Shown: positions 26,301 to 39,965 of the stretch, one piece after another
Position numbering within the stretch: the first letter of the stretch is position 1
Layout: every line of letters begins with the position of its first letter
Source of the DNA: Loxodes magnus
Lineage: Eukaryota > Ciliophora > Karyorelictea > Loxodida > Loxodidae
DNA: 64,000 nt
Assembly (NCBI GenBank): GCA_946699065.1
Contig: CAMPDV010000895.1
Span: 1-64,000, forward strand
Direction of reading: 5' to 3'
The notes under the pieces: generated by a model
What the model was told of the DNA's origin: nothing
The model's input: only the letters and a program-made list of their open reading frames with translations
Databases searched by the model: none
Position numbers and translations under genes: made by a program

Positions 26301-29300
26301 TATAATTAAAAATACTATAATATTTTACTAATTTATCAAAAAACTACCTAAATTAATGCATTATTCATTAATATACCTTTCTATGAAAATTAAAGGCTTA
26401 CAAATATTTAAGATACTTATTATTTTAATATATTTAAAAATTATTACTAAAATTAAGCAACTTCATAGATTGCAAGATAGATAATAACTAAGAATTTTAG
26501 AATGTTAAAAAAGAAAGGAAAAGCTTTTTGGAAATCGACAATTAGTTCGAACATGTTTTCGTAAATCAAACACGAAAAAATAATTTCTTCTTTGCAACTT
26601 AGTGTAAAGATTTACAAAAAAATATGCACGAAATCATTTAGACAATAATTAAAAAATAAAAGAAATACAGAAAAAGTTTTAAGTATAAGTTAAATTAAAA
26701 TTAAGAAAACTTTAGCTTAGTTTAAATTTAGGCAATTGGATAAATTATTGCTAAGTTTAAAAAGATTAGCATTTACTTTTAATCTTTAATTAATTATTTA
26801 TAAAATTATTATTTGTATCTATTCATAAATATTTAAGAATTTGTATAATAATCTAAATAAAATGGTAAAAAATATTAATAACTATAAATGGTTGTAAGTT
26901 TATTTATATTTATAATGTATTTCTATATTTGCTTTTTTTTGGTTGTTTTTTTAGCTACAAAATAATTATTAATGTAACTATTATTCAATTTAGTAATATC
27001 TGAAGATTCTATAATTTTAATAGATTTTAAGATTATCATAAATAGTAAAATGATAATACTAAAATTAGTATGCTTAATTTTTGAATATGATATATGGATT
27101 CAAATTTTTCTGACACTTTAATAAAAAATAACTAATTGCTTTTTGTTAAGTTAGAAAATTATCAGAATAATTATATTTTTAAACTTTAACCGCAAAATGT
27201 AATTTTTGTCTATTAGTTATAATAAAAAACTAGCATAACAAAATAAAATAATTTGAATATAAAATTACTAACTAATTAATTTTTATTTTGCTATTTAATT
27301 TTTACAAAATTAACGATAAATTATAATCAGAAATTAAATTTAAAAATTTAAAAGAATATTATTATTGGAATTAGGAAATAACTTATGAATAGTAAAGATA
27401 AACATTATTTTAAGATTTAAATCTTTAAAATATAAAAAACTCTCAATCAATTTCGTTTTTATTTTATATCTAATATTTTGTCTATAAAGAGAAAAACAAC
27501 TGAGGATTCATTAAATGTTAATTTATTTAAAAATTGTTTAAATGCTGAAACAAGGTTGAGTAAATTTTTAGCTTAATAAAACTAATGATATAATCACAAT
27601 AAAGGAATGTTAAATTATATAAATTCTTCAAAGCAATAAGTAAGATGAATATAAAAGATAGAAGATATAAAGAAAAATTCTAAAATATATAATAGAAAAC
27701 AGGAAAGAAGTTTAAATATTTATTTATGTTTATATTTTATAAACATATTAGCTAAAAATAGAAAATATTTTAAACAAATAAATAATAAAAATTTTATAAA
27801 ATAAACTTTATTAGCTTAAACAATATAAAAAGTAATGATCACAATAGTATATGTATGAAGAAACTCTTTTGCTAACTAATTTTTTGATATTATGAACTAA
27901 AGAAGCTCGGTATTTACTTTAAAAAGTTTGTAATTGTTATTTACTAAAATTAGATTACTTAAAACATTAATTTTTCTCTTTTATTCGCTTAAAAATTATT
28001 TATTTTAAGAATCTATTTATCTTTTATTATGCTTAACCTTAATAATCGATCTTATCAACATCTTTTCCAAAAGATCATTTAGATCTGTAAGCAAGCTTGT
28101 TTCAAATTAATTGTATGCCCTTTCAATTTGTTCCCTATTTTGGACATCTTTTGAAATTTTTGAAATTTTTGAATATCATATTAATATTAATTCCTATCTG
28201 ATGTATATGATATTCTAAAATATTTTTACTTAATTAGCTTCTGATTAGATAAGATTCAGTATGATATTTTAGTGAATTCTATAATTCATAAAAATATTTT
28301 GAAATAGAGTTTCAAAAATGTATGTTAATTAGATTATATAGCTTCTAATTCTATTTCTTTTGATGTGTTTTAATTTATATATATTTTTACTCTTTAATGC
28401 TTAATTTAGAATATTTTTATAAAGGAAACTTCTTATATATTACTATTTTCTTCTGAAAATTGCTAAATTTTTAATAAATTCTATTTTGAATAATTATTTC
28501 TTTTAATTTAAATAATTTATAATAATAGCAATATTTTATTTTAGGTATATTCAATTTATATTTTTAATAACTATCTATTGCTATAATTGCATAACTTTTA
28601 ATTATTATTATTCTTATTTATTTATAATATAATTTTTTGCTTATAATATTTTTCCAATATAAGATAGCATATAATTTATATTTCTTTGGAAGTTTTTTAA
28701 ATGAATAGAGCAATCTTAAAATAGTAATAGCAAATAAGTATTAAAATAAATAAGGGTTAAGAATGTTAATATTTATAATCTAAATGATTAATTTTAGTTA
28801 CTAAATAATTATAAAATTAGAAATATAAAAATGTATATTGAATAAAAGCATTCTTTATTTCAAATTACATTTGTAAGACATAAATTTAAATCTAATTAAT
28901 TTAAGTTGTCATATTACCATTAATCACTAAATATAATATTTTATTTTATAAAATTTACTTTTTATCTGTTATAAGTAAACTTAATTCTTTATATTATTGT
29001 TTAAATCAAAGTTCTTTTACTTATTTTTAAATTAAACTTAAAATCTAAAGACAATTATTTTCTATAATTTATTGCTTAATAGTTTTTCCTTCCATTAAGA
29101 TGATGTTAAAATATTTTAATCTTTTTACTAGATTTTTAAACAAATATCAGGTTCTAATATATATGTAACCTAATTTGCTTTAATAATCTCTTTATTTATT
29201 AATTATTTTACAATTAAAACTGCTATAATTTAGATATTTTCTAGATGTTTAATAACTTTTAATGTAGAATATTAATTAATGTCCAATATCAATAATTAAG

Positions 29301-29848
29301 ATAATAATTAATGAATGTATGCAGTTTAATATAACTAATCCTAATATATTATTTAATATACTTATCTACAATATTTAAATATATTAAATCTATAACAATT
29401 ATATAATTTATTCCTATCTAATTAATTAGGATATTTCATTTTAATATTTTAATATTAACCATTATTTAGTATCAAATACAAATGTCATCAATATATAACC
29501 ATATATTTCAGCTTCAAGTTTTTTCTTTAACTTAAATTTAATATAGTATTTAGAATTTTAAACCTTATTTACTATTATAAAAATTAATTATTTACTAAAA
29601 ATATTAATTCTCAATGCTTTTTGCTTTAGACTACAGAGGAATTAGTAAGAAATATTTTAGAGGTTAAGCAAATAATCAAATTAAAATTGTAAATTAAGGA
29701 ATTCAGTACCATAGTAGGATTTTATTAAGTTGAATATCAGTAACAATCTTTTTTTCTTATATGCTAATAAATATTTAACTTTTTAACAAAATTAATTAGT
29801 TATTTATTAATATATAGTCCTTTTATGCATAATTATGATACTTAATAA
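23314..29848. other. Very AT-rich DNA, no gene assigned
   Basis: AT content rises sharply after about 24.7 kb. Small GC-richer patches occur at 24,600-24,670 (a CCCCT/AGGGG hairpin), 25,300-25,350 and 26,520-26,600. None could be identified. Confidence 0.4.
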
Positions 29849-30547
29849 TCAATTTTTATAATTATAATCATAATTAATTATAGTGATACCATCCTTGTTG
29901 GGTTCATCACTTTTAAAAAGTTTAATAGTTTTGTTAAATTTTCCATTTCCAGTCTTCTTTTGGGTAATTTTCTTAAATACATATCTTGCTGTAGTGCGTT
30001 CTCCAATCTTGATAATTGGAAACTAATTTCAATCCAGTTCCATTCCAAACATTTGTCTATTTCTTCTTTATTGCGCATATGCAACGTCCATCAGTATTTC
30101 CCTTATAATATAAATTTTTTTCCTATATACGAGTTCTTCTAGAGTGCTGTTTAGATTACTTATGGATTTCCATAACTTAAAGCTTTCTAATTCTATTTTT
30201 TTTAATTTTCAACATTATCTTAAAATATGTCACTGTTTCCTGCATTGCCAGTATTACTTTTACTCTTTACTATAGTAATTTTTGCTGGTTATAGATTCGA
30301 TCACATCTATGGGATTATTTGTTATTGTATTTTTTAAAAATAAGCTTTCAGTCAATTTCGCTAATTAATAATTTGAATTCTATTTGTTCAATTCTCAATT
30401 TGACTGGTTGGAAATTTTCTTTTTTTAGTATTTAGGTTTTTGACATTAGGTATGCGATTTTTCATTCTAGTTCTTATACGTTTCTTAAAAGTTTAAAATT
30501 CTTCTATTGCATAACTTTAATTTCTTGAAGAATATTTGGTTGATCAT
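29849..30547 (-). CDS. Gag-like protein with a degenerate zinc knuckle
   Basis: The frame gives 232 residues from ATG at 30,547 to TGA at 29,849-29,851 and stays open upstream to about 30,610. It contains TAA/TAG (Gln) and four internal TGA, all in places where Trp reads well. At residues 99-112 lies Y-x2-C-x4-H-x4-C, a CCHC zinc knuckle whose first Cys has become Tyr (TAC for TGC). A TGA codes the residue before the His, as in the knuckle at 56.05 kb. The C-terminus carries D-E-P-N-K-D-G-I-T-I-I-N-Y, conserved at 39.8 kb with third-position changes (CCC/CCA, ACT/ACA, ATT/ATA), which fixes the frame. It probably derives from a retroelement nucleic-acid-binding ORF. No protease or polymerase is recognisable nearby. 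Confidence 0.5.
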
Positions 30548-31189
30548 AAACGATTGGGATGGATCCTGTTTATAAGGGACTTATTGCAAGAAATGTTCCA
30601 CTTTTTAATAATATATTACAGATTTTTTCACATATAATAATTATTATTAAAATAAGAAAATTATATATATCTATTCTAAAAAATAAATGCTTTTAATATC
30701 TTTTCATTACTTTATTATGAATATTTATTTTAAATATTAAACTAATTAGATTAATATAAAGTAATAGCTAAATAATAAAAGTGTAAAATTTGCTTAAAAT
30801 TTATTGAAAAATGCTTCAGAATCATAAAAATTTTAATATAATCTATGACTTAGAAATATAATAATGAATATCTTTATAAATCATCTTAATAAATAGAAAT
30901 AAATAAAAGAATGGAAAAAAAGAATTTAAGCAAAATAATTGATTCTATCTTAATTAACAAGTATATTTAAAGCTACTTTAGGCATTAATATTTATTAGAA
31001 AAAAATTACATATAGTAATTAATAATTTTAACAAATATTTGAATCTGTTTAAGAAAACTTAATTTTTAATTTTAACACTTTAAAGTTTTTAAATATATCT
31101 TGCTAATTTTTATATATAAATATTATACTTTAAAAATTTTAGATTTAAATAAATAATATTCTTGTAACAGATTAAACCGTTTTTAATCA

Positions 31190-34100
31190 ATTAGCAGCTG
31201 AATTTTTTAAGAATATTCTTATTCTAAAGTATATATTTATTTTTTAAATTACTTTTTCTTAAAGATATATATATATTAAAATATTATAATTGCTTGAATT
31301 AAAATAAATGAAAATTCAATTTTGAAAAATAGTTTATAAAAAATGGATATTAAAATGGAAATAAAAAGAGTATTAAAATATTTGAATTTTAGTTTTTAAT
31401 CATCAATAAAATAAGAAAATGATAAAAAATAGATAATAATTTGATTTTTTGACTATAAAAAACAAATAAGTTTTATATTAAGTTGCTATAAATATTAATA
31501 AATGATCTAAATGATATAAAGAAATATTAAACTATAAAAGATAACTAATAAAGAAAATGATTTAGAAATTTTAGTTATATTTTTGATGTAAAAATTTATA
31601 TTAAAACTTATTTATAATTAATGAAAAAATTATAAGAAAACAATATTGATTTATAATTGAAAAACTTAAACATAGAAAATTAATTAATTTAAGTTTTGCT
31701 GATTTCAGTTTAAAAAAGAATATTTGAATTTAATTTCTTAGATATCTTAATAATAATTAAAAGCTGAAGAATACAGGAATAGTATCAGAATTTTATACAA
31801 TCCTGAAAAATAAAGATAAAGTTTTATAATATGCCTATTACTATCAATTGTAATTATAAAATAATATACCATAAATCTGCAACTCTAAATTAGAACAAAA
31901 ATTCTTTAGAAATATTATTAAGTAATCTAACATCAAAATGTACATTTAAAAAACTATGTGGAGCCAAAAATCTAGAAAAAGTTTGTTTCATAGAATGAAA
32001 AAAACTGAGTCTAATTTTTTAATATTTATTTTCATTTTAACTTTTTAAGCTTAAAACTCCTTCTAAAATGTTTTTACTTCTAAGAGTTCAATATCAACAT
32101 TCAACATTGACTATCTTAAATTTTTATATGTTTGACAGTTTCTATTTATTTGTATTTAAGATAATATTGTGTCGAAATAGTTGAGCAATATAAAAGATGA
32201 GTACTTTACAGTAATTAATAAAGCTTATTAGAAAATTTTATTATCTTCCAGGGAAATTTTCTGATAGGACTTTTTAATAAAGTATATGCATCTCAAAAAT
32301 CACATATTTTATCTTGTCTATTTAAACAATTGGATATCTATTAACAAAATTAAGATAAATTATTATAAGAATAATTTGCTTAAAAGTTTAGCTAATGCTT
32401 TACTTTGCTCAAAGTAGTAAGGCCCCTAAATTGATGTAATTTGTTTTTCTGATTATTTTCATTTTATTTTTATATTTTTCATATGAATTTTATTATATTA
32501 TCTGTTTTTCTTTTTAAGTAATATTTTTTAATAGATCCTATTATTATTTAGTTTCTTCAAATAGTTATTTAAAAGCTTCTTGCATATTTAAATTAAATTT
32601 ATTTGTTACAATTCTATCTGTTCTATTATATTTTTATTATATTTTTATTTTTTCCATTTTCCAACTTTATAATTTAATAATTATTTTTGTATATTAAAGA
32701 TAATTATAAGTGTTTATGTATCCATATCACCACATTTACATTTATTTTTCTTAGTCTCTATATCTATCTTAAAAATATTTTTTTAAAAATAATAATTAAC
32801 TTCTTAGCTTATATATTATTTTACTTTCTTTTGTATTATTTCTATTTAGAGTAAATATGTTATTTTTTAAATTGCTTGTCATTTTAGAATTGATTTATTT
32901 TATTAATGCAGCTTAGTGTTTAATTAAACTATAATATAGTATAGATATATTACTTTTAATCTTTCTTTCTTGTTTATTTATTTGTTTATTTAGATTTATT
33001 TCTTTAAATCTTTTTTGCTTTTAGTATTTGTATTAATGCTATTTATTATTAGAAAAATTTACTTTTTTCTTAAATTTATAATTTTTAAGTTTCTATAATT
33101 CATGTTTAAAGATATAATAATTAGTATAATAGTAAAGGAAACATTTTGCTCATTTTGTCAATAGAAAGTTACCAGAATCAATAAATAAGAATATGACTAT
33201 AAAGATATAAAAAGAGTAAAATATTGATTGAAGAAATAAAAATCTCTATAGCTCTAATAAATATAATTTAAAGAATATATGATTAATTAATGACTAACTA
33301 TTTATAATAATCAATTTAAATAAACCAATTATTATCTAAAAAATTAAGAAGATTTAAAAAAGTAAACATCTTAAAACATATGATAAATATAATAAATCAA
33401 TAGATTTTTACTTGAAGTAATTTGAAAAAATACTATTTTATTTGACTCTTATAGATATAGAGAAAATGCTTGACATTATAAATAATTAACTTTTATTCAT
33501 ATAATTACAGAGAATTAACATGCCTTATTACTTAATTTAGATCAAAAAAAGATATAGGCAACTATTTAATTGCATTTTAATTTAGATGGATAAATAGCAA
33601 GAAAAATTTAATATAAAAATAGAATATTGTAAGGAACTCCTCATGATCTATATTAGCTTTAATTTATTACGATCAAGTATTAAGATACTTAAATAAATTT
33701 GAAAATTTGAGATACAAAATATAGAATAATTATCATTAAAAATTAATATGAGCAGATAGTTTAATATTAATCTCAAATTCTTAAACAAATATATAAACTT
33801 TGATTAATAAAATTGATGAAATCTTATATACAGTACTAATGAAGATAAATTTAGAAAAATGCGAATTATAAAATAGCTTCTTTATATTATAAAATTCAAA
33901 CAGTAATAACTTAAATTTTAATAATTTGAAATAAAAACTAGCTTAAATATTTTCTTAGTGTAAGAAGAAAGGTTAGGAGTTTATAAAGCAAACAAATTAA
34001 TAATTAAAATAGTAAACATTATTTTTTAATATAAAGGATTTATTACTTATTATAATAAAATTTAGAAAAATAAATAAAATAAATAGTTATGTAATAAATT

Positions 34101-35420
34101 TAGATTAACAAATATACTTTTTTCTATACAAATAGACTTTAAATAAGTTACTTAAAATATATTTTAGTAAATTTTTATAAGAATTACATAAAAATAATTA
34201 ACTGCAGTAATTCATATTAAGTTATTGATATCTAGTTAGTTGTTAACATACTGTCTTAAAAAACATCAAAAAAGATTAAAAAAATAAATAATGTAGACTT
34301 TACTAATTATCAATCCTATATGTGATAGAATTAAAACAATATTTTTTATAAAGTTAACTGAATCAAGATAAATATATTTGTAACAATTTGAAAACTATAA
34401 ATATATACAAATATAAAACAATTGCTGAAAAAATAATAAAGAAGAAGCAATTGAAAAAGAAAAATCCTAAAATTAAAATTTTATTATTTTTGATAGGAAA
34501 TTTCTAATAATTGTTACAAAAGAAAATTAATATATATTTTTCACTTTTTCAAAATTTGAAATAGCGATTATGAAATTAAATATGAAATTTCATTAGAAGG
34601 AGTTAAATAAATTTAAAAGCAATAACTTAACCTATTACAAATAAATAAGCAAAATTTTAAGAAATTAGAGCAATTAATCAGACGAAGTAATTTAAATTAT
34701 CCAACCAATTTTTCATAGTTTTTAATATTTATTTAAATTAATTTATTATTATTTTTTAGAGATTAAGGATAGTCTAACTTTCTTCGTGAATAATACACTT
34801 AACAACCTTTTTACTGATATAACGGGAATATTCTGCTGATCATTTCTGCAAACAGAGACCACCATGTGTATTGAATGCATAATCTATGATCATAGATTTC
34901 AAGCCCCTACTAAAACTTACTAATTTCCAGATGCGTTCCCTTCAAGATATTAGATCTAATTAAGGTTCTTCCTAAGGATCGGAGGTATAATTAATAGTTC
35001 AAAATTTTACTCCTGTTTTTCTTTTAATTATATGTTAAAATAAATAAATTTACTGTTAGAAAAGAGAGATTTTCTAAATTTTTTAAATCAATTAAAAATT
35101 AATTTTATAAAATTAGAATTAAAAATTATATAATTTTTAAACTTAAAACATTAAAAATAAAAAATAAAAAATAAACTAAATTGTTAAGATTTTCAATTTT
35201 TTAAATTTATTAGCGATAGTAAAATAGATTTCTAATTATAATTATTTTGGTTTAATTAAATATAATTTAGATTTTTAAATTATTTACTTTAAACTTAACT
35301 TTATAAAATTTATGTTGTCGCATAATTTTTTTGTAATGATATACTATTAGAAAATTTTAATAAATTAAAAAGCATATGTTTCAAATTTATATGAACTAAT
35401 CAAGTCTTATTCGGAATGAT
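31190..35420 (+). repeat. Left arm of a large imperfect inverted repeat
   Basis: Long blocks here are the reverse complement of 46,530-49,825. The clearest pairs are 31,260-31,600 with 49,460-49,760, 31,900-32,320 with 48,730-49,100, 33,865-34,200 with 47,820-48,155, and 34,780-35,420 with 46,530-47,240. Identity is roughly 80% by eye. Each arm has private insertions, and the outer border fades near 31,190. About 11 kb lie between the arms. Confidence 0.85.
34775..35000 (-). other. Conserved GC-richer island in the left arm
   Basis: The best-conserved part of the inverted repeat and much richer in G+C than its surroundings; it pairs with 46,995-47,235. Read on the minus strand, one frame holds H-G-G-L-C-L-Q-K and two TGA as Trp, and several differences from the right copy are silent (TTA/CTA, TGC/TGT, CAA/CAG). 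A second frame has silent Arg changes in its last third. It is probably a remnant of a protein-coding exon. The product is unknown and an RNA role is not excluded. Confidence 0.45.
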
Positions 35421-37809
35421 TTCAAAAAAATCTAAATTATAATGAATTATTTTATTTACAAATTAATATTAAAAAAGAGGTAATAATAGAAGATTATAAA
35501 TTATTATTTATCTTTAAGTGAATCAATAATATATTATGAATAAAAATATAGTAAAAGTAAATAATTTATATTTTAAATTAATTTTTATATAAATTCTGAT
35601 AATTATCTAAGAAGTATATAAATTTAAATAAAGCTAAATAGAATTTAAAAATTATTAGGAAATTTCATTAATAGAAACCAAAATATTTGTCTAAAAATAG
35701 AAAAGATAAGACAAAATAATTTTAAAAAGGATTAATTTTTTTAACTCAAAAAAGCAATTAGATATATAAATAAATAATTAAGCTTTGAATTTATTAATTT
35801 TAATTTATTTGTACTAAATTAAAAAATTTCATCAGTTTTAATTTTACATATTTGCAAAGAAATATAAGTAAAAATATATATTTAAAATTATTGATTAAGA
35901 TATTATTTAATGATATATAAGATGAGTTGCTTGATATTTAATTTAAAGATAATATAATTATAGTAAATAATATAAAAAAGAAATAATTAAGAAAATAATA
36001 TTTTCATTTTGGATATAAATTGATTGATAAATTAAAGAAAAAAAACAAAACGTGTTAAGACTTTAAGAGAGTAGAAGATGATAATATAAATGAAAATAAT
36101 TTTTTATATAAATTTAAAAATAAAAATTTAATAATAAGATAATAACACAATAAAGAATTTGATTAGAGTGATTATTTTCTGATTTTAATATCTGAAAAAA
36201 TTATGGTATAAATAATTTTATATAAATTAATTTATAAATTGGATAAGCGAAGTTAAATGTCAAATATTCTAATAATTACGAAACTACTAGATTTTAAGTA
36301 AAAAATTAAAAATGCTTATATGATACGATGAAATATTCGATGGAAAGGGAATTTACTTTCATCTTAAAGCATCATATCAAGCATTTTTGATTTTAATTGC
36401 TTTAATTCGAAATTTATTTCATCAATCTTAAAGATACTATTTAATAATATGAGGCACAGATTTTTGTAATAAATATTCCTATATAAGGTATCAATAAATA
36501 TAATTTAGTAATATTATTTCGATTTTTTCTCTTAAAATGCAATCTATTTGCTAGCTTTTATTAATCTTAAATTTTCACTTTTTTCAAATCAAATTGATAA
36601 TATTTTTTAATCCTTTACGTTTTGTCTTTTTAGTATTTTTTATCAATTTATAGATGCATTTCTAAACCAGTTTTTAGTTTCTTTATATTATACAATGATA
36701 TTAAAAATTAATTGACTTTTTATTTTTATTCGAGTAATTAAAATTTCATTTAAAATTGTTTTAACGGAAATTAAAAACGTCATCATATATTTTTGAGATA
36801 TATTTTTAGAGTCTAAATACTTATATACATTAATATAAATTTATTTATAATTTTTACTAATGGGAGTTATTGCAATTTAAAATTAGATTTTATTTTAATA
36901 ATTTTACTGTTATATTATTAAATTTTTTGAAAGTTAAAAATTTATTTTTATAGAGTATCTTAAATAAAAACTTTCCAGTCCATAATTTCTTAATTTGTAA
37001 ACTGTAAATAAAATTATTGAAATATAATTTATTAATTAAGGTTACAAGAAAATTCTCCAAAAAATTTATTAAATAAGCAATTAATTTTTTGCATTATTTG
37101 GTAAAAATTGTTATTATAAAAAATGTTTATTATTTGTATATTTCATCTCTTATAATAATTTCATTTATAATAAAGCTTTTAATAAAAAAATTTTTGAATT
37201 ATATTCAAAAAATTTTAAGTTTATTTAAACTAAAAATATATTTAGCTTTCAAATAATTAATTAGATATTATATTTTAAATTAACTTCTATATTTTATTCG
37301 TAATTTTATCGAAATCTTTAGTTTTCGATTTTTTAAATATTTTTTAATTTCTGCTGCATAATTTTTATCACAATTTTTTCTATTAATTAATTTTATCATC
37401 GTTTTATATTAATAATTTATTTGAATTTTCTTTATTTAATGCATTTTGAAAGTCAGAAGTAATTCTTTTGCGATAAAAAATTAAATCAATTTTTAATTTA
37501 ATATTTATATAAAACAATTTATTGAATAACTTTACAAATTTAAGCAGATTCTTTTTTCATTCTTAATTATACTTATATTTATACAAAAATATTCTTTTTT
37601 AATTATCTAAACTTATTTTTATCTTAAAATTTTCATTTAAAATTTAACTTTATTAATATGTAAAATCCTTAATTAATTTACAAATTAAAGCTTTAGTTAA
37701 TTTATATTTCTTTTTAATTAAAAAATTAAAATTAAAGATTTTGTCTCTTTTTTATTCAAAGAAAAGGTAATTATTTATTCTATTTTTAAATTAAATTAAA
37801 TTAAGTGTT
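35421..37809. other. Very AT-rich spacer inside the inverted repeat
   Basis: More than 80% A+T with no recognisable gene, RNA or tandem repeat. Confidence 0.4.
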
Positions 37810-38250
37810 AAGGAAGGGACTGTTATCTTAATGGATGCCTACCTGATGTGTGTTAAGTGCACATCATCACTAATCTTTTCTTCTTGTTTATGTCTTTTTG
37901 GGCTTTCCTATCGTCTCGCCTGGACCCATTTCTCGGCTTTATAGGCGAATATCGCCATCCAGTCCATCTTCAACTGGCAGAAACCGCCGATCTGCCTAGG
38001 TAGCTCCTAAGAGGTGGAGAGATCACTCCAAGGCGGCACCTCGGTCTGAGTTAGTAGGAGGTATAATTGAGTCCCTTAGTTGGGAAGTCCAAGGATGAAT
38101 GCACCACAGAGTGCACAAGTTGTTGAGTGAAGGTATTTAAGCCTTTCTGTGGCTTATTTCTCAGCACGGGAGATTGCATCTTCATCGCAAGTCCTTTTAA
38201 ACCTGCTGAAGGTCTCTTGTGCATCTCAGGTCCCATTTCCACCCTCTTTA
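37810..38250 (+). ncRNA. GC-rich island with many hairpins; structured RNA or SINE-like candidate
   Basis: About 45% G+C in a surrounding of under 20%. Stems visible on the plus strand include TGATGTG/CACATCA (37,844-37,850 with 37,860-37,866), TGGAC/GTCCA (37,921-37,925 with 37,962-37,966) enclosing the perfect hairpin GGCGA-ATA-TCGCC (37,944-37,956), and GAGGTG/CACCTC (38,011-38,016 with 38,037-38,042) enclosing GAG/CTC. All three minus-strand frames are also nearly free of TGA, so a coding fragment remains possible. No similarity to SRP, RNase P or snRNA was recognised. The strand of any transcript is unknown. Confidence 0.35.
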
Positions 38251-39809
38251 TCTTCAATTTATTTATTCTATTATTTTATAAATAATAGAATAAACTTTTC
38301 TTTCGACTCAACTAAACTTTTTAAAGCGTGATTTATTTTACCTTGATTGTTCTTATAGTAAATTCTAATGAAATAATTAGTTTTAATAAATTGATACAAA
38401 TTAAATAATTTATATTTTAATAATCTTTTTGTGAATAACTAGTCTAAATTCTTTCTTTGAATCTTTTTAGTTGAAACTATATTTTTCAATAAAATTTTAA
38501 TTTTTACTAAACATAATTATATCTATAATTAAATTAAAATTTATATAAGAAAAAAAATTAAATTAGATATTTACTAAATTTATTCATATATTTAATTCAT
38601 TTTTCTATATAAATAAAAATTTATAATAAATAACTTTTATATTTAATGATATTATTACTACCTAAGTTTTTTTTATTTTTTAGTTATTAAATTATTAAAA
38701 GTTTGATAGTAAAAAATATTTATTACGAATATATTAATTAGCAATATTATCTATTTTCATCTTTGTTTATTTTTATTGAAAAACACTCAATTTGAATAAA
38801 TTAAATATCTTAAGTCAAAAATTTTTAAATATTTGCTTTTTTATTTTTATATTATTTTAAATCTTTCTAATAAAATAAGCTAAAGACATTTTATTATTGC
38901 AAAATTAACTTTTTTTTAATTTTAATTAAATTAAGATATTTCATTTTATTGGTATTAAAATTTTTTATATTCATAATAAAATATATAATAATAATATGCT
39001 ATTAAAATTAAAATTTTCCATTATGAGGTATATCAGCTTATTTCGGAAGACAATGTTTTCAGCTTTCTGCAGTTGAATAAAAATGTTTAAGACATAATAT
39101 TTTTTCGAAATTTGAAACCTGGACTTTTTCAGATTTCTTTTCCTCTTTTTACCTGTCTTGGCCGTTATCGCTTCTTTCTTGATTTTAAAATTTCCTTGCT
39201 ATAGTTTCAACATGTTCGACTCAATCATGCTTCTTCTTATTTCTTCCCTTTTACTCTTGAGTCCCTTTATTCCTTTGCTTCTGCACAATAAAAATTTATA
39301 ATATGATTATTATCTTCTTAAATATTCTAAATTATTAAAATTAATAAAATTAGATATAGTTTATGTTTTTATTATTGGAATTTTATTTTAAAATATAAAT
39401 ATTTATTTTTGCTTTTAGAATTATTACGCAATAACTTTAATAACGTTATTTAATTATTGCTATAGTTTTTAAATATTTCTGTAATTTTATTTTAGTATTT
39501 ATCAAATTAAAATCTTTTTAATAAATATAATTTACATTTTTTTAAGTAGGTAATGAATAAACTATTTCATTTTTTGGTTAAAAATTTAAAGAATATTTAT
39601 ATTACTTTAATTTAATGTTTTTTAAAGTATTACTATTTTTTTTTAAATTTTCATTGAAAAAAAATTGATATAACTCAAATTAACTTTTGATTTTTCTCTT
39701 TTCTGATATGTTAATTTAAAAAAATAAAATAAAAAAATGAGAATATAATAATATAATTAAATTATCTGAACAACTAAAATTAGATTTAATTATAAAATAA
39801 TTTTTTTAT
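38251..39809. other. AT-rich DNA with a small gene-like island
   Basis: At 39,020-39,290 G+C rises and the plus strand becomes C/T-rich, as in minus-strand coding DNA here. No domain was seen; the rest is AT-rich spacer. Confidence 0.35.
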
Positions 39810-39965
39810 TTATAGCAATAATTACATAATTTATTATTGTAGTGTCATACTTGTTTGGTTTATCACATATTAGAGTTTACAAAATTTTCCTTATCAGAAA
39901 TTTTCAATGTTATATTCATCTATTCATCTTGCGTTTCCGGGTCGTAGATCCTTATAAGTTGCTTT
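39810..39965 (-). pseudogene. Decayed C-terminus of the 30-kb Gag-like family
   Basis: The minus strand carries D-K-P-N-K-Y-D-T-T-I-I-N-Y, matching the last residues of the protein at 29,849-30,547. Further upstream, in a different frame, A-R-W and G-K-F-x-K match its A-R-Y and G-K-F-N-K. The change of frame between the two blocks shows that this copy is broken. The remainder of the gene is not recognisable. Confidence 0.6.
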
